Shown here: in pieces, positions 18,477-26,000 of the stretch
Layout: the number at the start of each line of letters is the position of its first letter
Position numbering within the stretch: position 1 is the first letter of the stretch
Assembly (NCBI RefSeq): GCF_022549775.1
Contig: NZ_JAKZGP010000015.1
Span: forward strand, 1-64,000
Reading direction: 5' to 3'
DNA length: 64,000 nucleotides
From: Belliella filtrata
GTDB lineage: Bacteria > Bacteroidota > Bacteroidia > Cytophagales > Cyclobacteriaceae
The notes under the pieces: generated by a model
What the model saw: the letters and a program-made list of their open reading frames with translations, nothing else
Databases searched by the model: none
What the model was told of the DNA's origin: nothing
Program-made: the position numbers and the translations under genes

Positions 18477-18671
18477 TTATCAAATCGTTGTCAGTTGTGT
18501 TAGGTGATTGTCTGTCCACAATAATTTTTTATATAAAAGTCAACGGTTGAATGTCCACAGGCAAAAAAGTTGAAGAAAGCACCGAACTTGCAAATTACGT
18601 CTATATCTGCCCGAAGTCGAGTAGTGGACAGTCCACCGAGGACTTTACAAATTGTCGTGATTATGCTGTCG

Positions 18672-18812
18672 TCTAACATTGCTGGTAACGGGATTCAGCT
18701 TGGAGACGGCGGGCTTTCGGAGCCGTATTCTTCAAGCTTACTCCTAATCCCTTAAAGATACTGGTTTTCATAGTTACTCTGAACCGCCCGCTGTATCCAA
18801 GCTGATGTTAGA
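18672..18812. repeat. attC-like palindrome B (141 bp)
   Basis: TCTAACAT (18672-18679) pairs with ATGTTAGA (18805-18812). Inside it, AGCTTGGAGACGGCGGG (18697-18713) pairs with CCCGCTGTATCCAAGCT (18787-18803) with two mismatches. On the minus strand the outer end reads GTTAGAC, which fits the integron attC core GTTRRRY. The opposite core reads CTCTAAC, one base off RYYYAAC. It also carries CATTGCTGGTAAC (18677-18689), the inverted counterpart of the motif beside palindrome A. It lies directly downstream of higA. Confidence 0.65.
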
Positions 18813-18834
18813 GTGCGTTATTCCTTTCGAATGC

Positions 18835-19134
18835 TCACAGGAATGTTAACCCAATTCTTTTATTCAATCCTTGCTCGAAAATCCGGATCAAAGTTGACAA
18901 CTGAATATTTCCTTTACCATTTTCAAGCTTTGAGATATAACTTTTCTTTGTTCCTGCTTTTTCTGCCAATTGTTCTTGAGTCAGATTTGCTTCCTTCCTC
19001 GCTTCTTTGAGCATTTCGCTGATGATGAACATCTGAGCATTTTCTTCATACTTATTTCTGCTTTCACTTCCAATTTTTCCGTGTTCCAGTTCAATCAGTT
19101 CATCGAATGTTTTGACTTTGCTATAATCCTTCAT
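18835..19134 (-). CDS. higA: HigA-type antitoxin (XRE)
   Basis: A 99-residue DNA-binding antitoxin. The C-terminal half is a helix-turn-helix (EARKEANLTQEQLAEKAGTKKSYISKLENG, about 46-75). The N-terminal half (SKVKTFDELIELEHGK) is the toxin-binding region usual for HigA partners of Gp49-like toxins. It starts 4 nt after the stop of the toxin gene, and the toxin-first order is characteristic of higBA. It would neutralise HigB and repress the operon, probably through the inverted repeat at 19484-19501. Immediately downstream is an attC-like palindrome, a setting where toxin-antitoxin cassettes are frequent. Confidence 0.88.
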   Translation of the reverse strand: MKDYSKVKTFDELIELEHGKIGSESRNKYEENAQMFIISEMLKEARKEANLTQEQLAEKAGTKKSYISKLENGKGNIQLSTLIRIFEQGLNKRIGLTFL

Positions 19135-19138
19135 GATC

Positions 19139-19474
19139 TTATTTCTTTGTTTGAAAATATTCCTTCATTAACCTTTCTGCTTTCTCCAATTCATTCTTCG
19201 GAGTCTTTTGGGTCTTTTTTTGAAAACCGTTGAACAGAACCACAAGCCTTCCTTCATCAAAGCAGCAAAAGATCCTGAAAATATTTGATTGAAACTCAAC
19301 TCTTATTTCATATAACCCCTCAATTCCTTCAAGATGCTTGAGAAACTTTTCTGGCACCCTTTCCACTTGCTTGATCAGTTCAAATACATATTGGATCTTA
19401 CTTTTAACCTTATAATTCTGGCTTTGGTAAAATTCAATAAAGTGGTTTTCATAAAAAATGATCTTCCTTACCAT
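19139..19474 (-). CDS. higB: HigB-type toxin (RelE/ParE superfamily, Gp49-like)
   Basis: A 111-residue mRNA-interferase-type toxin that likely cleaves mRNA on the ribosome. The RelE-fold order is visible: helices rich in K and E (about 15-45), then LEGIEGLYEIRVEFQSNIFRIFC (about 52-74), VVLFNGFQKKTQKTP (about 83-97), and a C-terminal helix. The basic R and K residues of these strands are the usual catalytic ones. ATG at 19474 is chosen over GTG at 19480, which would touch the presumed operator. The antitoxin follows after 4 nt. The pair is bracketed by TAACGCA (19539-19545) and TGCGTTA (18814-18820). Confidence 0.85.
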   Translation of the reverse strand: MVRKIIFYENHFIEFYQSQNYKVKSKIQYVFELIKQVERVPEKFLKHLEGIEGLYEIRVEFQSNIFRIFCCFDEGRLVVLFNGFQKKTQKTPKNELEKAERLMKEYFQTKK

Positions 19475-19483
19475 ACACACAAA

Positions 19484-19501
19484 GTTATCTCAAAAGATAA
19501 C
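19484..19501. promoter_or_regulatory. Probable higBA operator
   Basis: A perfect inverted repeat GTTATCT-CAAA-AGATAAC lies 9 nt upstream of the higB ATG. Position and symmetry fit autoregulation by HigA, but no binding data are available. Confidence 0.6.
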
Positions 19502-19556
19502 ATTTTCCAAAAATGCAGCGGTTTCTTTTAATTTTGACTAACGCAAAGAAAATCGC

Positions 19557-20906
19557 TTAATTTGGGCTCAATTCGAGGCCTAAATCCTCATTAGTCAGAC
19601 CGAATTTATCGATTTGTTTTTTTATTCTCTTAACTAAGCCCAACTTTCTTTTCTGCTCTAAGTAAAGGTACCCCTCTGGGTTTATGTAGGGTACACCTTT
19701 CACTACCATATTCCATATAATCACTGCAAGCTTTCTTGCAGTAGCGCTGATGGCAGATACTCTACCTTTTCTAAAACTTATTCTCTGAAAGAAGTCCCTC
19801 AAGGGTGTTGAGTCTTTCAAGTTTCCGATGGCATTGGCTGCATTCCTTAAGGCTATTTTAAGTCTGTTGCTTCCTTTTGGTATTTTGCTAGAAAGAACTT
19901 TACCACCACTTACTTTATTGTTTGGGGCAAGCCTAAGCCAAGAAGCAAAGTGCTTGGCTGTTTTAAACTTCTTGATCCCCTCCATGCCTACTTCACTCAT
20001 CAATGCCAAAACTGTAGAAAAGCTCATCCCTTCAATAGCAAGAAGATCCGTACCCTCAAACATCTGATAGGCTTTTAAATTCATATCGATATCTTTTGGT
20101 GTGTTTTTATTGAATCTTTTATGGGGCTTTGATTCTAGATAATGCTCATGTTTATTACTATCTGAGTCGATGATTTCATTCAGCTTTTTCTCTATCTCTT
20201 TATCACAATCTTCAATTTTCATTCTAAGGTGATCATAAGTGTCCAGCTCCTGTTTTAAGGCAAAAAGGTAATCCTTCCTTCCATTACTTTGTAAGGCAGC
20301 TGCTATCTCTTCCTCACTCTTTCTGCAATTCCCATGTCGGAGTGAAGCCAGCTTCTTTGGATCTGTTTCGCCCTCACAGATTGTTCTGATGATCAGCAGT
20401 CCTGTAAGCCCACAAATGTTATTTACAACCACATCCAATCGGAAGTTTAATAGCCTTAGATATTTCTGCATTTTCTTTGATGCTGCAGCAACTGAATGAA
20501 GTAAATTTGATCTGTGTCTGCAGTAAGTCCTTAACTCCTCTGTCTGTCCATCAGGCAAAAAAATTCCAGTTAGTAACCCCAATGTATGTAGTTTTTGGAT
20601 CCACTGACAGTCCATGACATCACTCTTTTTTCCTTTGATATTCTTGGTGAACTTACCATTACAGAGTATCAGATGGAATCCCCGTGAAAGTAATACGGCA
20701 TAGAGATTTTTCCAATAGGTACCAGTACTTTCCATTGCTATAGTCCTCACATTCCTTTCCTTCAACCAATCTGCCATAGCAAACAAATCCTGATTGAATA
20801 CCCCAAATTTCCGAACATCATGCTCGGTTTGACCTACTGCTACCCAGTGGGAGCGACTGCCGACGTCACATGCAAAGCATTCATCGACACCAATTAAAAA
20901 TATCAC
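19557..20906 (-). CDS. IS110-family DEDD transposase, N-terminus damaged
   Basis: A 449-residue reading frame with the two IS110 domains. The RuvC-like DEDD part shows DVGSRSHWVAVGQ, AMESTGTYW and GKKSDVMDCQW (acidic residues). The Transposase_20 part shows LAIEGMSFSTVLALMSEVG and HFASWLRLAPNN, followed by the conserved serine region KGSNRLKIALRNAANAIG. The frame opens only with GTG at 20906. Upstream on the same strand, ATG at 20947 reads MEVVNPQAAGI, which looks like the true family N-terminus, then runs into TAG. About 47 nt of unrelated sequence separates it from DVGS. The copy may be inactive. Family members use a bridge RNA from the IS end. Confidence 0.88.
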   Translation of the reverse strand: MIFLIGVDECFACDVGSRSHWVAVGQTEHDVRKFGVFNQDLFAMADWLKERNVRTIAMESTGTYWKNLYAVLLSRGFHLILCNGKFTKNIKGKKSDVMDCQWIQKLHTLGLLTGIFLPDGQTEELRTYCRHRSNLLHSVAAASKKMQKYLRLLNFRLDVVVNNICGLTGLLIIRTICEGETDPKKLASLRHGNCRKSEEEIAAALQSNGRKDYLFALKQELDTYDHLRMKIEDCDKEIEKKLNEIIDSDSNKHEHYLESKPHKRFNKNTPKDIDMNLKAYQMFEGTDLLAIEGMSFSTVLALMSEVGMEGIKKFKTAKHFASWLRLAPNNKVSGGKVLSSKIPKGSNRLKIALRNAANAIGNLKDSTPLRDFFQRISFRKGRVSAISATARKLAVIIWNMVVKGVPYINPEGYLYLEQKRKLGLVKRIKKQIDKFGLTNEDLGLELSPN

Positions 20907-21071
20907 TAGGAGATAATTCCCGCAGCTTGCGGATTGACGACTTCCATGGAGAAAGATGACGAAAACAAAGCTGTATTGGGGGATTTTAGATTTTAGATTT
21001 TAGAGGATAATGTCATTTCCTGATGAGTGAAATTCAGATTCTAGCATGGTGGAGATATTAGGTTTTTTAGA
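20907..21071 (-). other. IS110 upstream non-coding end, candidate bridge-RNA region
   Basis: This 165-nt stretch holds the detached transposase N-terminus (20947-20907), three tandem copies of GATTTTA (20982-21002), and no other coding sequence. In IS110-group elements the bridge RNA is encoded between the element end and the transposase start. IS ends were not identified, because the family lacks clear terminal inverted repeats. The opposite junction is probably within 19502-19556. Confidence 0.35.
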
Positions 21072-21622
21072 TCAAGGCTTTACTGCGTCCCAAAGCATGG
21101 TTAAAAGAAGTTCGATCTTTGGTTCATCTACTTGAATGTTCTCATCTCTTGCCCATAGCATCCATCCGTTGACAGTACTAAAAGTAAAAAAAAGATGTCT
21201 AGGGGCTAGGTCTTTGAACAGGCTTTCATTTAAACCTTCTTGATACAACTCATCAAATACTGAAAAATTTCTCATTGCTACTTCATGAACTTCTTTAGTA
21301 ATGATGGGAGAAGCTGCAAAATGGCAAGAAAAAAAACTCCAAAGGATTATCTCTAAAATACAAAATCACATTCTTCCATAAAAAAAAACCTTTCTTGAAT
21401 AGTTCCTACTGGCTTGTAACCTGATATAATAGCTGAAGACTCTGCATTTTTCTAAGCTATCCAGATTTGATGTACGATTTGATCTTTGCTTTCAAAATTC
21501 TTATAAATGGTCCCAATACCAACATTTGCTCTTTTTCCTATCATAGCAAAAGTAACCGCGTGAAGCCCTTGTTCGACTATTAGCTCTAAAGAAGCCTATA
21601 GAATTTTTCCCTTTTTATCCAT
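21072..21622 (-). pseudogene. Broken TetR-family regulator
   Basis: ATG at 21622 reads MDKKGKIL, then an in-frame TAG, then ASLELIVEQGLHAVTFAMIG and GIGTIYKNFESKDQIV, a textbook TetR helix-turn-helix. A second TAG follows IWIA. A frameshift within a nine-base A/T run (21380-21388) then separates this from the ligand-binding half. That half reads LYFRDNPLEFFSCHFA, then EVHEVAMRNFSVFDELYQEG, to the stop at 21072. With two stops and one shift the gene is dead. The damaged gene lies directly beside the IS110 end, which may mark a decayed insertion site. A target efflux or lipid gene is not visible nearby. Confidence 0.8.
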
Positions 21623-21751
21623 TTTTGGAAGTTCGAATGTGTAATAAAACAATGATTACCTTTCATTGTTTTGACACCCTATAGTGAGTATTGTATGATT
21701 CAGTTTTGAATATTCAAAATCATTCACGTGGTCAATTTAGCTTTAGAGTAC

Positions 21752-21785
21752 AAAAAAAGCCAAAGTTAAACTTTGGCCATTTTTG
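21752..21785. terminator. Bidirectional terminator behind PUL 1
   Basis: A stem GCCAAAG/GGC-type (GCCAAAG 21759-21765, CTTTGGC 21771-21777) with loop TTAAA is flanked by seven A's on the left and CATTTTT on the right. It would end transcripts from the susCD-GH30-GH2 operon on the minus strand. The interval 21786-21924 shows nothing else. Confidence 0.7.
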
Positions 21786-21924
21786 CACTGTATAAATGCT
21801 TAGTTATTTGAAGTACGTTATGCCTATAATAATTCTGACCTCACTACATTGGGTGGAAAAGCAATTACCAGAATATTAGCATCATTTTCACTCCTAAACT
21901 ATGATAAAATTCTAACGCTACAAC

Positions 21925-24345
21925 TTATTTAATTTCACGTACTACTTCAAACACTTGATCTGGCAGACCTTCAACTTGCACAGTGACTTTCAAATCTTCA
22001 CTTGCAGTTAAAGTCTTGATATATGCTTTTACCTTTCCTAGATATGTATTCCTGCTTGATGACTGGTATTTTTCGTGACTACTCAGATCTCCACTTTCCA
22101 TTACTACTACTTCTGCTCCTCCATCTATCTGTATTGAAACTGGAAGAGATTTGTCTTCTACCAAGTTGCCATCATGATCTACAATTTGCAAGTTCAGCTC
22201 TATCATTTCACCAGCATGAGCATATGAAAAACTCGAAAGTTGACCAGCTATTTTTGCTGGTTCACCTGGAGTATTCAGGCTGTAGGAGGCTACTTCTTGA
22301 TCATCTTTATAAGCTATAGCTCTTAATGCTCCATTTTGAAAAGCTACTTCCCAGTTTGGCATTTGATCTACTTTATAGATCATTTTTTGCTTGCCAAGTG
22401 ATTGATCGTTGAGAAAAAGCTCAACTTCATCTGCATTGGAATATACTACCACCCATTTTGACTCACCTTCTTCCCCACTCCATGTGTTTGAAATCCCCAC
22501 TCTACGAGTAACTTGCCTTTCATTTTGAGCTATTCCGATATAAACCATAGGTTCGTCTGACCAAAGACTCTGTCTAAAATAAAAATCAGGCTTAGGATTC
22601 CCCGCCAAATCTATAATTCCAGCACCACTACTTCTAGAGGGCCATGGTCTAGCCTCACCAATGAAATCAAATGCTGTCCACAAAAATTGGGAAGAGATAA
22701 ACTCATTCTCTGTCACTGCAAACCAAGCATCCAAGCCATCTCCATTTTCGCTTCCATAAATCACCCGATCAGGATATTTTTCATGATCTTCTTTATACCT
22801 ATACTCTTGATAATTGTACCCTACAATATCCAAATTGTCTGGATAATCAGTATAATTGGACATGGCTACGCCAGCAAGAGCCGCAGTTACTGGTCTTGTG
22901 GTATCCCATTTTTTTACCGCTTTGGCGAGAATAGCTGATATCCTTCCCAGTTCAGAAGCTGGAGGGTTGTTGGGTTGATAACCTTTGCCATATATCTGTG
23001 GATTCCTTCCTTCATCTAGGACTGAATGGCTATATGGATCATTAGGGTAATCGATTTCATTTCCTATACTCCACATGATGATAGATGGTCTATTTCTATT
23101 TCTTCTTACCATATCTTCCACATCTCTTTCAGCCCATTCTTCAAAAGCATCATGGTGCCGGTCATTCCCTGGAGTTCCAGCATTCCATCCTTCTATCCAT
23201 TTATTTTTCCCTAGCTCCCATTCATCAAAAGCTTCATCTTGAACCAAAAAACCCATTTCGTCACAAAGCTCATAGATATAATCCTGGTGCGGATAGTGGC
23301 TCATTCGTATGGCATTGCTTCCCAAAGCTTTTAATGTTTCCAACCTATTTCTCCATACTTCTTTGGGTACTGCCGCTCCGAGTCCACCTGCATCATGGTG
23401 TATGCAGACTCCCTTGAGTAGCATGGTTTCTCCATTGAGTGAAAAACCTTTTTCTGCATCAAAATTAAAACTCCGAACACCTACGTTTTCATTCCACTCA
23501 TCTAGCTTCTTGGATCCATCCCAAATAGAAACTTGCAAAGCATAAAGATTCGGATCATCTGGAGACCAAAGTTTTGGCGTAGGAATATCGAAAGACAATT
23601 CCTCTATACTATTGGAATTTGAAGTCAAATCAAACTCATGATGCTCACTGACAACCTCAATTCCAGAAGGGTCACGTAAAGAAACCTTTAATTGAACCGG
23701 AAAGTCAGCATGTTTTTGATGATAAATTGAAACTTCAAGTAAGGCCTTAGCCGACTTATTCCCAACTTCTGGTGTATGAAAATAAACACCCCACTGAGTA
23801 AAATGAATTGGAGAAGATTTGATCAAATATACGTTGCGGTAGATTCCAGAACCAGTATAATACCTAGCATCTGCAAATTCACTATGATCTACTTTGACAT
23901 AAAGCGTGTTTTTTCCATTTTTCAAATGGCTTGTAAGTTCATATTGGAATGGAATAAAGCCAAAAGGTCTTTTTCCTAAATGCTGACCATTGAGCCATAC
24001 TTCACTGTTTTTGTAAACACCATCAAAGTAGATAGCATAAACTTGATCTGGATCGAAATCATCTAAACTAAATTCCTTCTTGTACCAACCAATACCTCCA
24101 GGTAAATACCCTGTTCCACTTGCCCACTCCGAGCTAAACGACCCTTCAATACTCCAATCATGTGGCAAGTCTAAAGTTTTCCAGCCTGCATCTACTTTTT
24201 GAATTTGATTCCAACTTGCATCATTGAGTTGGAACTGCCATTGATCATTGAACAGCTCTTTACCCGATTGTTGAGCATACAAGGAAGTAATGCTAAAAAG
24301 AAGGTTAATGATTAGAAAAGCACTTTTCTTTATTATTCCAGTCAT
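21925..24345 (-). CDS. GH2 family glycoside hydrolase (beta-galactosidase-like)
   Basis: An 806-residue secreted enzyme with a signal peptide (about 1-24, ending SLYAQ). Domain order is GH2 sugar-binding (jelly roll; WYKKEFSL, FDGVYKNSEVWLNG), immunoglobulin-like, and TIM barrel, then DUF4982-like and C-terminal Ig-like domains. The acid/base glutamate lies in WSIGNEIDYP (near residue 420) and the nucleophile probably in VIYGSENGDG. Activity is most likely beta-galactosidase; beta-glucuronidase or another GH2 specificity is possible. It starts 7 nt after the GH30 stop and is the last gene of the susC-susD-GH30-GH2 operon, acting in the periplasm on imported oligosaccharides. Confidence 0.88.
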   Translation of the reverse strand: MTGIIKKSAFLIINLLFSITSLYAQQSGKELFNDQWQFQLNDASWNQIQKVDAGWKTLDLPHDWSIEGSFSSEWASGTGYLPGGIGWYKKEFSLDDFDPDQVYAIYFDGVYKNSEVWLNGQHLGKRPFGFIPFQYELTSHLKNGKNTLYVKVDHSEFADARYYTGSGIYRNVYLIKSSPIHFTQWGVYFHTPEVGNKSAKALLEVSIYHQKHADFPVQLKVSLRDPSGIEVVSEHHEFDLTSNSNSIEELSFDIPTPKLWSPDDPNLYALQVSIWDGSKKLDEWNENVGVRSFNFDAEKGFSLNGETMLLKGVCIHHDAGGLGAAVPKEVWRNRLETLKALGSNAIRMSHYPHQDYIYELCDEMGFLVQDEAFDEWELGKNKWIEGWNAGTPGNDRHHDAFEEWAERDVEDMVRRNRNRPSIIMWSIGNEIDYPNDPYSHSVLDEGRNPQIYGKGYQPNNPPASELGRISAILAKAVKKWDTTRPVTAALAGVAMSNYTDYPDNLDIVGYNYQEYRYKEDHEKYPDRVIYGSENGDGLDAWFAVTENEFISSQFLWTAFDFIGEARPWPSRSSGAGIIDLAGNPKPDFYFRQSLWSDEPMVYIGIAQNERQVTRRVGISNTWSGEEGESKWVVVYSNADEVELFLNDQSLGKQKMIYKVDQMPNWEVAFQNGALRAIAYKDDQEVASYSLNTPGEPAKIAGQLSSFSYAHAGEMIELNLQIVDHDGNLVEDKSLPVSIQIDGGAEVVVMESGDLSSHEKYQSSSRNTYLGKVKAYIKTLTASEDLKVTVQVEGLPDQVFEVVREIK

Positions 24346-24352
24346 GTGGTAT

Positions 24353-25939
24353 TTAGTTTTGGGTGGTCAAGGTAAGTATTGATCTGGCTGGGAGTTTGAT
24401 TGCTTCTCCTCCTACTATACTATAAGGTGCCAAATCATTGTCATGGTCTGTCAAGTATCCTTTCAATTCACTATTTGAATAATCGCCAGATAAAGCAATA
24501 TCCACATTCACTTCATTTGTGGAAGAATTGATAGCTACGATCACTAGTTCGCCTGTTTGCGGGTTTTTATAAGCTGAACAAAGTAAGTTCTGATCTTGTG
24601 CTTGCTGCTGCTCTATAGTCAATCCCACACGGACAAAACCTGGTCTGATAAACTTGCTATAATTTCCCAAAGCCCAAAGCATTTTGCTTGTTTCATAGGT
24701 TCCATCAGTCTTTGACTTAGAGATGTAAACCAAGCCATCTTTATAATCATATGGAGAAATCCCAATCCACCAATGCCACGCAGAAGCTTGAGCAATCGTA
24801 AGATCATTATGAATCACCCTTGCCATGTACAAGGCTGGAGTTATTCCTAAATCTTTTCCGTTCCCTTGAATTTCGCCATCATTATCACCCAAGATACAGT
24901 ATTCTGACATCCAGTATTTCAAACCTGGAACACTTGACACAGCCTGAGCTAGCTGATTCCTTTTACTTACAGCCATCTGAAAAGGTGAAGTAGTAAAGTA
25001 GCTATGCCCAGAAATATTATTACTCAAGTGCTTGAGGTCAGCAATATAATTATCAGATCCTGGTGTAAAAAAATCAGCTATTTGATTGGATCTTCCTGGT
25101 CTATTATGAACTTCATACAGGTATTCAATTTGACCAGATTCAGCAATATCTATTTTAGTAGAAAGATCATATTCTTCTAATTTCTCGTCTAAAGCCCTCA
25201 CAATTCCTGCAATTTCATGATTCCAAAAAGGCGTGCCTTCTTGCCCCCCATCTATCCAATCCCACTGAGGTTCGTTGATTGGAGAGATGTAATCCACTTT
25301 CAGACCCTCTTGCTCAATGCCCTGAATTGCCTTAGCCATATACTCACCAAACGCATCATATTGCTCTTCTGAAAGATTAGACTCATTGGCATTGGAGGCA
25401 TAGGCCTTTCCATTTCTTGTTAGCCATACTGGTGGGCTATTGAGAAAAACTAGCAAGTGATCTACCGACCTTTCTTTGGCCGCTTGAGCAAGCCATAACT
25501 GAGCCGCTTGAGGTTCGGGACTGAATTGCCCTTGAGCATCCAAAACTGAAGAAGCCCTTCTCCACTCATCCCCTATGCCACTTTCAGATCCTTGCGCTGC
25601 ACTTCCAGCTCCAAGGTTGAACCTCCAAAGCGAAAGTCCAATACCTTTTGGGTTTCCCTGAGTGTCAAGCTCTTGGCTAAACAACAGGTCCGCAATGGCA
25701 TTTCTCTTAGCATCAGGCCAATCTCCTACAAATTGACCTGACCAAGCGTCAGAAGCTCCGAAGTGATCAATTTGCTGGAAGGTTTCATTAGGATCTAGCG
25801 CAATCTTCACCACATCAACCTGGCTATTCTTATCTTCACCTTGAGGACTATTGTCATTACATGAACTGAAAGAAAGCATCATCCATGAAGTAGCAAGAAG
25901 TACCTTAGTGCTAATTTTTCTATTTAGTATATTTTTCAT
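24353..25939 (-). CDS. GH30 family lipoprotein (probable endo-beta-1,6-galactanase type)
   Basis: A 528-residue surface or periplasmic lipoprotein. ATG at 25939 is chosen because it opens a lipoprotein signal (LSFSSC, cysteine near residue 27); longer readings run into susD. The (beta/alpha)8 barrel shows IGLSLWRFNLGAGSA, the acid/base SPINEPQWDW, and the nucleophile region KYWMSEYCILGD. A C-terminal beta-domain follows, as in GH30. The type resembles bacterial O-glycosyl hydrolases acting on beta-1,6-galactan; xylanase or beta-1,6-glucanase activity cannot be excluded. It lies 61 nt after susD and 7 nt before GH2. Confidence 0.82.
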   Translation of the reverse strand: MKNILNRKISTKVLLATSWMMLSFSSCNDNSPQGEDKNSQVDVVKIALDPNETFQQIDHFGASDAWSGQFVGDWPDAKRNAIADLLFSQELDTQGNPKGIGLSLWRFNLGAGSAAQGSESGIGDEWRRASSVLDAQGQFSPEPQAAQLWLAQAAKERSVDHLLVFLNSPPVWLTRNGKAYASNANESNLSEEQYDAFGEYMAKAIQGIEQEGLKVDYISPINEPQWDWIDGGQEGTPFWNHEIAGIVRALDEKLEEYDLSTKIDIAESGQIEYLYEVHNRPGRSNQIADFFTPGSDNYIADLKHLSNNISGHSYFTTSPFQMAVSKRNQLAQAVSSVPGLKYWMSEYCILGDNDGEIQGNGKDLGITPALYMARVIHNDLTIAQASAWHWWIGISPYDYKDGLVYISKSKTDGTYETSKMLWALGNYSKFIRPGFVRVGLTIEQQQAQDQNLLCSAYKNPQTGELVIVAINSSTNEVNVDIALSGDYSNSELKGYLTDHDNDLAPYSIVGGEAIKLPARSILTLTTQN

Positions 25940-26000
25940 GATCGTTGGATTAAAAAAAGAAAGGGGGAAAATCCCCCTCCCGTTGGTTGCTGAAGCCAAT

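Noticed and set aside
20982-21002. Three GATTTTA repeats, considered as a CRISPR-like or iteron array
   Set aside because: Seven-base units in direct tandem without spacers and only three copies; best seen as slippage.
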